Below are positions 47,486 to 57,356 of a DNA stretch of 64,000 nucleotides, one piece after another. Position 1 is the first letter of the stretch; each line of letters starts with the position of its first letter. The notes under the pieces were generated by a model. That model was not told the DNA's origin and did no database searches. It saw only the letters and a list, made by a program, of their open reading frames with translations. The translations under genes and the position numbers were made by a program. The stretch is taken from positions 5,766,001-5,830,000 of the forward strand of contig JAJTUQ010000001.1 of the NCBI GenBank assembly GCA_021399445.1, in the 5' to 3' direction. The stretch comes from Xylogone sp. PMI_703. Its lineage: Eukaryota > Ascomycota > Leotiomycetes.

Positions 47486-47972
47486 TTTGAAGCAGAGCTA
47501 TGAGGCAGAAACCCGCCACCTTTCCTACCAACTAAGTGCATGTAGAGAGGTTCGGATAGCTATTATCACTGAGGTGTCCTCAAACCTGTTTATGCCTCAG
47601 GCTACAATAAATATACGAACGCCCTAAGAATCTAGAGGCACACCAGACTACAGGTATGCATTGAAGGCTAGTCCTTTTATGGTAGTCTGTTTGTTTTCCA
47701 CATGAACGCACATCAATCGTGTATCATGTGTGCGTCCTCGGCGTCCCAGTATATAATACCCCTCAAGCTTGGTTAATAGTGTCATCGGTAAGGAACGCGA
47801 ACACATAGCATAACTATGGACATCCAACTATCTTATAATGACAACGAATATGTTAAGAGTGTATGGAAGCGCGTCTTATTCAACAGTAGCATAACGCTAA
47901 TTCGCGAGTTAGTGTTTCCCTAAGTCGCAATGCCTGGAAGTGGCATATCAAGAATCTCTGAGAAAGACAGAC
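47486..47972. other. Divergent promoter region OST3 / coiled-coil gene
   Basis: About 490 nt between outward-facing starts. An ATG at 47930 is out of frame and opens a 19-codon frame that stops just past the ATG of the coiled-coil gene (47973); it could act as an upstream ORF. No other element assigned. Confidence 0.45.
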
Positions 47973-49562
47973 ATGATCGTCCAAGATGAAGCGGCGAGAC
48001 GACTACGGCTGCAGATTTTACTTCTAGAGAACCAGAACGATGAGTTGCATGAGCAACTTGCTGTAGGTGAGGAGCGTATCGATGGCCTTGAAGAAGAAGG
48101 AGAAAGACTGCAACTGGAATTGCAGGCGGCACAAGATTACTCATCGCATTATGCCAACGAACTGCGACTGAAAGAAAGGGAGTTGAATAATTTGAAGGTA
48201 AAGTATTCACTCTTATTGTAATAAGTTTACACTGAACTAACGATATATCACAAGGTGGAGCTGGACTCTATGAATGGCGCCAATATGGATTCAACAAAAA
48301 TTCTAACGGAAAAATTATCACTTGCACGAGAACTAGCAACGTTGAAACCTGAAGTTGAACATCTTCGCTCTCAAGTAGCATTTCAGCAAACAGTACTTGC
48401 CGAAAAGCTTGCGTTACAACGACAGGTCTTCACTTTGGAAGTCGAATTAGAAAACGAAAAACGTGCATCGAAGCGCGCAGCTGAGAAAGATAGCAATGAT
48501 AACGAAATAGCAGCCGAGCTGAAACAGCAGATCGAGGATCTCCAGAAAGAACACGCGAGAGAAAAACGAGAGATGGAGAGGAAGCTGAAAGAGTCGGAAA
48601 AGGAGTCCCAGGAATCGGAAGCCAGAATTAGTCTTCTTGAGAGCAAGCTAGAGCAAATGAGAACCAAACTGCGGGCGAGCAAGGAGCAACTCAAGGAATG
48701 CCAAACAGAATTGGCCCAAGCACGTGCGGCAGCGTCAAAGACTTCGGAAACCTCAAAACAATCGAATCCTACCAGCAAGACTTCGCGCAAGAGAACAGCA
48801 CTGGAGATAAGCAGCGATGCAGCCATTGGAACTCCCGATGGAGTTGCGGGAAGGGGAAAGAGAGGCGTGTTAAAAAGAGGGAAAGTTGAACAGACAATTC
48901 TTGGAGAGAAGTCCACGTTTTCCATTACACCATACCTTAATCGTACGGCAACCGCAATTCCTGGATCATCCGATCAAAAGAAGGATGAGGAAGAAGCGGA
49001 AGGTAAGCTCGAAAGTGGGCCGGAACAGGTTAAAGCAACACCGCAGGAGTTGTCAGAACAAGATACTACTATAATATCAGATACCCCAATAACACCGGCA
49101 TCACATGTGCCAAAATCTAGAAAGCGGGCTATCGCTAAGCCAGTAAAGACAGACGAGGACAGACTCCAGGCAGCGAAGACAGGTGAGGTTAGCAATAGCC
49201 AACTGCCTCCAAAGAAGCCGCAGGCAAAATCCAAGCTGGGTAAAGCAGTAGAAGAAGGAGATGATGAGAACTCACAGCCGGAGACAGGGGAGGAGCCTCC
49301 TAACAAAGAGGCAAAGTCTCAGGACAGCAAACCCCCCAAACTGCAGTTGAAGTCGACAGAAGATACTGAGCCAAAGAAGAAAAAGCGAAAGCTCTTGAAT
49401 GGCGGCAAGACGCTATTTGATGAAGACGATGCTGAGGCTTCCAAACGGCCAGCCAAGCCACTTGGGGTCCAAAGACTACTGGGTAAACGGGGCGTGAAGG
49501 GAGCAAATGCAACAGCATTTTCTCCTCTAAAGAGAGAGCGGAAGGGAGGGAATGCCCCCTAG
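47973..49562 (+). CDS. Coiled-coil, probably nuclear protein of unknown function
   Basis: Exons 47973-48197 and 48255-49562 give 510 residues. Residues 1-230 form long amphipathic coiled coils (LRLQILLLENQNDELHEQL, later LVFTLEVELENEKRASK-like heptads). The C-terminal half is disordered, Lys/Glu/Pro-rich, with several basic clusters typical of nuclear localisation (RKRTALE, KSRKRAIAKP, KKKKRKLL) and short conserved-looking pieces STFSITPYLNRT, KTLFDEDD and TAFSPLKRERKG. The overall plan resembles fungal chromosome-segregation or spindle proteins, but I cannot name it and do not assign a role. Start at the first in-frame ATG; an out-of-frame ATG precedes it. Intron 57 nt with a GAACTAAC branch and AAG acceptor. 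Confidence 0.8.
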
Positions 49563-49890
49563 CTTGAAGAACATATTAAAGCATCTGTGTTTGTTTGGAC
49601 TTGGCGTTATGGATTGAATAGCATTGCAGGCGTACATGGTTGCATAGAGAACTTGATCTTAGTAGCTGTATGGTTTATAGCAACGGAGTTAAACCTCATC
49701 TCATTCTGTTTTAGTATATGTCCACTTAATATTCATGTTGAGAATTATTGCCCCCGAGCACGGGGTTGTTGGCTTGTCTCGTCTAATTCATTGTATTTTC
49801 GGGGAAATTTATACTAGCTTCCTACAACTGTAATCTTTGCGAACTATTAATGCCTACAGCGTATCGATAATAGAAGGCGTTAAGGACTAT
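49563..49890. other. Spacer between coiled-coil gene and MRM2
   Basis: About 330 nt in tandem orientation: 3' end of the coiled-coil gene and promoter of MRM2. AT-rich, nothing else visible. Confidence 0.5.
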
Positions 49891-51183
49891 ATGACTCCAC
49901 ATACGATCTTGCAAATACTTCCGAGGTCCAGGTCTTATGATCGTTTCTTCAGGTCATTGGCGAACTTTGGTCGCCCTGAATTAGTCATTGCCTCTCTAAA
50001 TTCCCGTATATCGACAGCATTTCGCAGCCAAGGAGCTCGTTCTTCTTCTTCGTCTACGAGATGGAAGAGTAGACAAGTCAACGACTCCTTTGCTAGGGAA
50101 GCACGAGTACGAGGATTAAAAAGTCGTGCCGCGTTTAAGCTTCTAGAGGTTGGTTACGCATTGTGTTTTGTCAACCACACCGTAATGTTAACCAATCTAG
50201 ATCGATAAGAAGTATAAATTATTCAAAAGAGGACAAACTGTTGTTGATCTCGTAAGAGTTTAGGAAAACCTTGTTATTGCATGCTAACGCGGCTCAGGGT
50301 TATGCACCAGGAAGCTGGTCACAGGTCTATTTTTCCATCCTTCTGTAATATTCTGCCACCTCTAATTTTTCAATCAGGTCGCAGTAGAGCGAACAAAGCC
50401 ATATGGCCGTGTCATTGGAATTGATATCATCCCGGCACAGCCTCCAAAAGGAGCATCTACGATTCAAGGCAACTTTCTCTCTCCCGCCGTCCAGGAAGAA
50501 GTGAAACGATTCCTTCTAGACCCCAATCGAGGTCGACCAAAGCCACAGCTTATTACTTCGGATAATCCTGAAGTTCCAGGTAGCGTAAATGTTTTGCTAG
50601 ACCAAGAGAGCTATATAGACCATGAGCGACATTTGGATGACATAGGTCGGGAGCCTCATGACGGGGCGTTTGGAGATGCAAAGACCCAGAACGAAGAGAA
50701 GATGGTGGATGTAGTGCTCAGCGATATGTCCGCACCCTGGGAGCAAACCACTGGATTTTGGAAGAGAAGTTTAAGTGACCCTTATATTAGGATGATGAAC
50801 ACGAGTGGCATAAACTTCAAGGATCACGCTGGTAGCATGGTATGTGTCACCCAATGCTGTGTGAGATTTACCAAGCAACTAATCCATCAATACGATCTAG
50901 GATCTCTGTGCTGCAGCCCTTCGATTTTCGTACGATACTCTGCGAATTGGCGGCCATTTTGTCTGCAAATTCTACCAAGGGGCCGAAGACAAGCAGCTGG
51001 AGACCCAGCTTAAGAAGCTCTTCAGTACTGTCTATAGAGAGAAGCCGGAATCTTCCAGGAATGTAAGTATTTATTCCCTATCTCATCCTTCACACTTCCT
51101 AATGATAGAAGGAATCCAAGGAGGCATATTTCGTGTCCATTAGAAGAAAGCGTGATGTAAGCTGGGCCGAAATCGTTGGTTAA
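49891..51183 (+). CDS. MRM2: Mitochondrial 21S rRNA 2'-O-methyltransferase (FtsJ/RrmJ family)
   Basis: Methylates a uridine ribose in the peptidyl-transferase centre of mitochondrial large rRNA. Six exons (49891-50148, 50201-50251, 50298-50324, 50378-50839, 50901-51062, 51109-51183) give 344 residues; exon 3 is a 27-nt microexon that encodes the SAM-binding GYAPGSWSQ. The Lys-Asp-Lys-Glu tetrad of RrmJ enzymes is present: SRAAFKLLE, VVLSDMSAPW, GGHFVCKFYQ and SKEAYFVS. A basic, Ser/Arg-rich N-terminus of about 75 residues fits a mitochondrial presequence. An insertion between SAM motifs (residues about 130-200) is typical of the fungal Mrm2 form. The first in-frame ATG is used. Convergent with RPL18. 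Confidence 0.93.
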
Positions 51184-51553
51184 AAACTTTACTGCGAAGT
51201 ATTACACATAACTGGCCCTCAATATACTCTGCAATCTTATGGTTACATATTTGAAAAAGCCTTTCAACTATGGTCTTGAGTTTCGTGACATGCAGCTTAA
51301 ACAAGGGAAGAAATACTAGTATGAACCTTGCATACCCATGATCACACTTCACTTGCACTCAAATTTTGACAAATGCATCCGATGACATCAAATTTTTATA
51401 CCTGCCTCATAAGGGATTGCAAGTAAACGCTTCACGCCGGCCCAGACCATGTCCATTAACTTGACTCCCGATATCTTTTGTCTGTTACACGCCTGAAGAG
51501 TATCATGAATAACCCAGGTATCAAGGTATTGCACCACATCAACCATAGAGTAT
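51184..51553. other. Convergent 3' region MRM2 / RPL18
   Basis: 370 nt between facing stops; AT-rich. Apparent frames on the - strand here are extensions past the RPL18 introns and stop, not genes. Confidence 0.55.
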
Positions 51554-52397
51554 TTAGACCTTGAAACCTCTTGACCGTCTGCGTCCACGAGCCTTCTCGA
51601 ACTTCCGTCCCTTCGATTGAACATATGGCTTCTATTTGCATATATTAGAATCGGCAAGAGCATTATCACAGATTTGCATACCTTGTGCTTGTGAGGGCCA
51701 AATCCGAAATGCTTAACCGCCTCCCTAGCATTCTTAGGACCTCTGAGAAGTAAAGTGTTGCTTCCGGTAGGGGCTCTAAGGGCCAATTGATCCAAAGTCA
51801 AAGCTTCACCACCAGCAGCGGTGATACGAGCGCGAGCTGTAGCAGTGAATCGTAAAGCAGCGACGCTGAGCTTTGGAACGGTCAGGAGTCGGTTATCATC
51901 AGTAACGGTTCCAATGACCACGACGGTCTTGTTGTTCGACTCCTCAGATGTGTTGGCTACGATTCGGGAGATCGAAACTGGTGGTCTGTTGATTCGGCTC
52001 ATGAAAAGTCGGCGGAGAACGACCTTGTTGAAGGATGAGTCGGTTCGGCCTGCACGCAAATTAGCTATCAATGGATAACATATCAACTAAACGTATCTAA
52101 CTTACGGGCCAAGAAGCGGTACAGCTTCACCAATAGCTTGAGGTAGACATTGTCACTCTTTGGCGCCTTACGGTGCGTGCTGCGAACGTGGTGGGCAGTA
52201 AGATCGATACCTAAAGATATGCCATCAGCCTATGATCAAGTATGCTCTTTGCATTTCGGTCTCTTCGACTCGATATGCGACGCAGACAACCATGGTTTCC
52301 ACCATCAAGAACCTCCATCTATAGAGATGTTCTATTCTATGACAGTAACACCAGATCTCCACTTGCACACAAAGGCTCGGGCAAAGAACGTACCCAT
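51554..52397 (-). CDS. RPL18: 60S ribosomal protein L18 (eL18)
   Basis: Cytosolic large-subunit protein. Exons on the - strand: 52397-52394 (four nt, ATGG), 52210-52106, 52049-51682 and 51631-51554, giving 184 residues, exactly the family size. It reads [68 protein letters not shown] and ends RRRSRGFKV. The first exon contains only the start codon and one further base, with a 183-nt intron directly after, a structure common among fungal ribosomal protein genes and easily missed by gene finders. The start is supported because the phase, the GTACGT donor and the TTTAG acceptor all agree. Confidence 0.95.
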
Positions 52398-53194
52398 TGT
52401 TGCGACGGTCGACGAGTCTGAGGTCTCGGAGGTTTGGGTTCGAGAAGTCGAAATTCCTCTCCAAGAAATTCCAGGGCGAAATTGCGTTTGTGTGTGCGCT
52501 AAAATGCACAAGCGAACACCATCACATGATAACCCGGTTTATGGCGTATCTCGATCTCAGGACAATGTTTAGTGGCTACTAGTTGTTCCGTACCGAGACT
52601 GCGCTGCTGCACAAAATGGCCGGGAGCCGATACTTTATGCCGGTACAGCTTCTCGACCGCGGGTCAATAGTTACAGATTTGCTGCTCGCTTGCCATATTA
52701 ACACCAAACTGTCCTGAGCTGAACATATTCCTAATTGCTCTGTCATAATTGGGTAGCTACATTTTCGTGTCTTATTTTAGAAGTATTTTCACCGCCCACA
52801 GCTAGTGCATCTTTGGTGGATAATCGAATCAGCCCCTTGCCTTCGCTAGAATTCGCGCAACAGATTCTCTACGGTCAACTTTCCAAGCACCTATTGAATG
52901 GACGCCAAATTAAAACATCCAGGACGTTGCAGGCTTCAGTGGTCTCCTTCAGCTTAACGGCTCAGGCTCCAGGTCTTGGAATTTGGTGCCAGAGCCTCCT
53001 GAAGTTGTGACGGCGCAGAAATTTGGTCTACTTCCGTGTGAAACCACACACGGATGAGAACAGGCGGCTAAAGTGGCCCAATTCTTTAGTGCTTCAGTGG
53101 AGAGGTATAAGTGTGGGTTCATATGATTTGAGACCCCTAGGTTCTTGCTGTGCGTTGGGTTCTGGAACGCCTAGTCTTGAATTCTGATTCAGCG
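52398..53194. other. Divergent promoter region RPL18 / mitochondrial carrier
   Basis: About 800 nt between outward-facing starts, so it should carry a strong ribosomal protein promoter. No named site recognised with certainty. Confidence 0.5.
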
Positions 53195-54429
53195 ATGTCT
53201 GCTGTAGGTATATCGTTCCCCTTTTAATAAGATGCTGCTAACTGATATTTGTTCAGTCCGGGAAGGATGTTTTGGTACCAAAACATGGGACGAAGTTGCT
53301 CCAATTGCGCGAGCTGATCGCACAACCCGTTGTAGCCGCCTTCTGTGCTGGTGGCGTAGCAGGAGCCGTGTCTCGAACTGTTGTATCACCACTAGAACGA
53401 TTGAAGATCCTCTTCCAGATTCAGAGTGCCGGCCGTGAAGAATACAAGTTATCCGTTGGAAAGGGTCTCATGAAAATGTGGAGGGAGGAAGGATGGCGAG
53501 GCTTTATGAGAGGAAACGGTACCAATTGTATACGGATCGTACCATATTCTGCTGTTCAGTTTGGAAGCTATAATTTTTATAAAACGGTAAGTTGGGATAG
53601 AGGCAATGCTTCAATTCGAATCCATAATACACTCATCCAAAGGCACATGAAACAGTACTGATGCAGGGATATCAAGTTCTTTGAACCCTCTCCTGGGGCT
53701 GATCTCAACTCGTTTCGGCGTCTGGTTTGTGGAGGAGCGGCTGGAATTACATCAGTCTTCTTCACATACCCTCTCGATATTGTACGAACTAGATTATCGA
53801 TACAGTCTGCCTCATTTGCGGCTCTGGGCGAAACTCCCAGGACAAAGTTACCTGGCATGTGGGCGACTATGGTAACTATGTATAAAACTGAGGGCGGTAT
53901 GTTAGCATTATACCGGGGTATCATCCCTACGGTTGCTGGCGTCGCGCCATATGTGAGTTACTATTTTATAGAATATACGGCTCTTTTACTAATGTAGATG
54001 TTGAATAGGTCGGACTGAATTTCATGACCTATGAGACCGTCCGCAAATATCTCACACCTGAAGGTGACAAGAATCCAAGCGCCGCCCGTAAATTGGCTGC
54101 GGGAGCCATATCTGGTGCAGTCGCCCAAACCTGTACATATCCATTGTGAGTGGCACTTTATCCAATTACTGAAATACTTACTAATGCAAGATAGTGATGT
54201 TCTTCGACGCCGTTTCCAGATAAACACAATGTCAGGCTTGGGATATCAATACAAGTCAATATTCGATGCCGTCAGAATCATCGTGGCAGAAGAGGGATTT
54301 AGAGGGTTATATAAAGGAATTGTCCCTAATCTGCTGAAGGTTGCACCTAGTATGGCAAGCAGCTGGTTAAGCTTTGAAATGACGAGAGACTTCCTGGTCT
54401 CACTCAGACCTGACTCAAGCGAAATATGA
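53195..54429 (+). CDS. Mitochondrial carrier (SLC25) protein
   Basis: Inner-membrane solute exchanger. Exons 53195-53203, 53257-53586, 53677-53952, 54009-54145 and 54195-54429 give 328 residues with three homologous repeats. Each repeat has the P-x-[DE]-x2-[KR] signature: [26 protein letters not shown] and [13 protein letters not shown]. The pattern ([28 protein letters not shown]) fits the fungal group of yeast YPR011C (adenosine phosphosulfate carrier), close to CoA and ATP-Mg/Pi carriers; the substrate is not determinable here. The first exon holds just MSA (9 nt) before a GTAGGT donor. The intron 2 acceptor is AAG at 53676; a nearer CAG lies four bases behind a CTGAT branch and breaks the frame. 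Confidence 0.92.
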
Positions 54430-55023
54430 TAAGGTAACAGTGAACATGGGAACTGTACTGATACCTCATATCTATCCCAGACGCGAGACACCTTATGAGC
54501 GTAGTTCTGTCTTGGAACCTCATTAGCTCTAGTTTATTGCTGGGTGGTTGATTTTTCATACCGACACAGGGGTCATTGTGTCGAATGTGCACTGAAATGC
54601 ATTGGGAACTGGCGCATACCCAGGCTGTAGAAGGATATAGATCTTTAACATTGTATAGTTATTAGCAATTAAAAATCCCGGGCAATGGATATAACCCAAA
54701 ATTTGGAGTTAGACTACGCAAATAAAAAGATATTAATAAATGCTGCCCTCTATTGAGCTATTTGATTCCGTCATTTGTAACCAGACAGGAGAGGCACTTT
54801 TGGCATTTGATATTGTTGCCTGAGGATAATAATTGACGCTAATGGTGGTCCGTGCAATGCAATCTACTTTCAGACTTCGACTTCCCTAGCTTTCGATGCA
54901 AATACGATACTTGAACAGCTCAGCACTTTTATATAGTATTCGAAGCCCCAGGTTCAGAAGAAGCACAGCAATTCTGTTTGGTTTTATCATATTAGCTGTG
55001 TTAATACATCAATTCTGAACAAG
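54430..55023. other. Spacer between carrier and SR-protein gene
   Basis: About 600 nt in tandem orientation, AT-rich. No feature recognised beyond presumed 3' and 5' flanks. Confidence 0.5.
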
Positions 55024-56197
55024 ATGTCTCGTGGTGGCACAACTCTATATGTTACCGTATGTTTTGATCAGACCTCTTTCCAGCTTCTAAGCTGATTTCT
55101 TCTCAGGGCTTCGGACCCGGCACACGCGCTCGCGATCTTGCCTACGAATTCGAACGGTATGTCAGCCAACGTCGATGCCTCGATGATCAACCTCGAGTGC
55201 GATGATCTACTCCCTCTTCGTCGTCGTCCTTTACCCGTCGAGACTTCGCTGTCACCTTTGCCCGTCTCCTGCCTACCCACGCATAGCTCCTCTGCCCTTA
55301 CTCATTCGATCGAGCGCTCGATAACGACGCGAATATTTTGTTAAATTGTTTCGGGCGGAGACTGCGCGCATAGTCGCGGGTTCCTTTTCAGATTTCCATT
55401 GACCTTCCATTCTCTCCGTCTATCCGCACCCTTTAGCTGATGGCATAAATCTAACGTTTAACTCCGCAGCTATGGACGCCTTGTGCGTTGTGATATACCT
55501 GCGCCTAGGACTGCCGCCAGTCGACTGTGAGTTAGAGCACAATTGCCCTGCAAAATGGTCTGGATATCGTTAACACGCTTTTAGATTTGCTTTTGTTGAG
55601 TATGAGAGTCGTCGTGATGCAGATGATGCCTATCATGAAATGCATAACAAGCGTATTGGTCGGGATGATCTGCTGAAAATTGAGGTACAACGCGATCCAT
55701 CCTGATATTATACATTATTCTGATACAGCTATAGTGGGCTAGAACTCCACCATCCGCGTCCTGGCGATTTGATTCCGGCCGCGATCGTGACCGTGGACCT
55801 GGCGGACGTCGTTCACCACGTCGCAGCGGTCGCTCTCCCTCTCCGCGTGGGGGGCGCCGAGGTGGTGATTATTCCCCTCGCAAAGATGACCGCAGAGACA
55901 GAGACAGGGACAGGGACCGCGACTACGATCGTCGTGATCGAGGCGATCGTTCACGCAGCCCAGATGATAGGTGAGCTTTATTTTACAGTGATATACAAGG
56001 TTGCCGATACTGATTCAAACTATAGAGATCGTGATGCTAAAGAAGACCGAGAGGAGAGCCGTGAGAACGGCACAAACGGCGATGACAGGAAAGGTAAGGC
56101 AACAGATTGTGTGAACTAATAAGTGGCTAATGGTTATGTCTTAGTTGCAATGGATTCTCCTCCTCCTGCCCATGATGATCTGGATACCGCTGAGTAA
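55024..56197 (+). CDS. SR-type RRM splicing factor
   Basis: RNA-binding regulator of pre-mRNA splicing, nuclear. Seven small exons (55024-55056, 55107-55156, 55470-55526, 55585-55684, 55735-55970, 56026-56093, 56145-56197) give 198 residues. An RRM covers about residues 7-80: RNP2 is LYVTGF and RNP1 is RLFAFVEY. Then PPSASWRFDSGRDRDRG begins an Arg/Asp/Ser/Gly-rich tail with SPRRSGRSPSPRGGRR and a run of RDRD repeats, ending in an acidic PPPAHDDLDTAE. It resembles fission yeast Srp1 and the Npl3/SRSF group. Intron 2 is long (313 nt) and lies inside the RRM, as in SR genes that regulate their own splicing; self-regulation here is inference. RNP1 has Leu where Gly is usual. Confidence 0.88.
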
Positions 56198-57356
56198 ACA
56201 GGCCAGTGTATTTCCTCGGTTTCGGATACGGGCAAAAGTTTATTCCATCTCTAATGGGTGATTTCCGTTTCAATTTTGATATGTGTTTTTAGGTTCGTTT
56301 TGACTCGATCCAGACGGACGAATATCGCGGCGACAACCGAAAACCTCCCGGCGATTAGCTTAATAATTTTTGTAGCATACCTACTTTTAGCAATTACAAA
56401 ATGTCACCCTAGGAATTTCATAGATAATATTTGATTGGTTATTGTTTAGACCTGTCGTTATTTTTACACTAGGTTTAATTTTAGCTGTTATCGGACCCCG
56501 GTGTCTCTCCTGTGAAGGCTAGCAATGAGCCACACATTGTTCTGTACAGTACATTATGCCTTCATATGAACGGAGGGATACTTTTTTAGGCAGTAGTCAT
56601 ATACAAACCATACAATATTACACACCGGAACGCATTTTATGATTCTTGTTTTTAGCATATGCCACTGGGACATCAAGTTTATCGTATGGGTCAGGTGATA
56701 TGTAATCCCTTAGATCCGAACCAGCCGGATTACAGTATCATTATTCTTCAATGCACAAATACCTAGGTCATACGGGCTTTCCCGAGACCAGTTGACACCG
56801 ATATGTCCATGTTACATGCCGTCACCCAATTTGCAAATAGCTCATCGCGGTACTTTGTATTTCTCTTCCTATACGTTGGCATTAACCAGTAAATAGCTTC
56901 TTTCCCACGCGAGTGACATCATGGGATCCTTCTGCTTACTGCAGCCTCAAGTACCACACACACGGCAAAATGCCTTCACCCAACCTGATCTCGGCACTCA
57001 TGGACTTTGAATTAAGGTGCCGCGGCTCGCGTGAGTGCATAAAGATTGCAGGGAGCTAGCAGCTGCAGCATATCCATCTCATCCGGATGCTCGGTCGCAT
57101 TCTACAGTACGTAGATGTACGTACGGGATCAACATCAGGCATGCAGAAGATGCTCTTGCCACCTTCATAACAATGGCTCCCGATGAAGCCGAATTCTCCG
57201 ACATGACAGCTAAATAAAAGGCTGCAGCCTCATTTATTTCTCTATTCAGAATGCTTATACCATATGTCCGTTTCTTTATTAGACCAATCAGAGTTATTGT
57301 CAACTTCTTCTTATTGAGAATATTGAGTTGCTGGGATTGTAAAACTTAGTACCTGC
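56198..57356. other. Intergenic region upstream of sterol acyltransferase
   Basis: About 1.2 kb. Left part is the SR gene 3' region. A run of GTACGTA-type repeats occurs near 57.10-57.13 kb. A 60-codon + frame at 57035-57217 has no recognisable content. Probable promoter on the right. Confidence 0.5.

Noticed and set aside
48383..48925. 180-codon - strand frame opposite the coiled-coil gene
   Set aside because: Ser/Phe-rich shadow of the Glu/Lys-rich coding strand; no independent features.
51388..51553. - strand frame running on past the RPL18 stop
   Set aside because: It reads through introns in another frame; the spliced RPL18 ends precisely at the conserved RGFKV.
52211..52393. Possible box C/D snoRNA in RPL18 intron 1
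   Set aside because: TGATGG-like and CTGA-like strings occur, but spacing and terminal stem are not convincing, and CTGATGG also serves as the branch region.
57035..57217. 60-codon + frame before ARE2
   Set aside because: No similarity, no splice link to the ARE2 frame, overlaps an equally open - strand frame.
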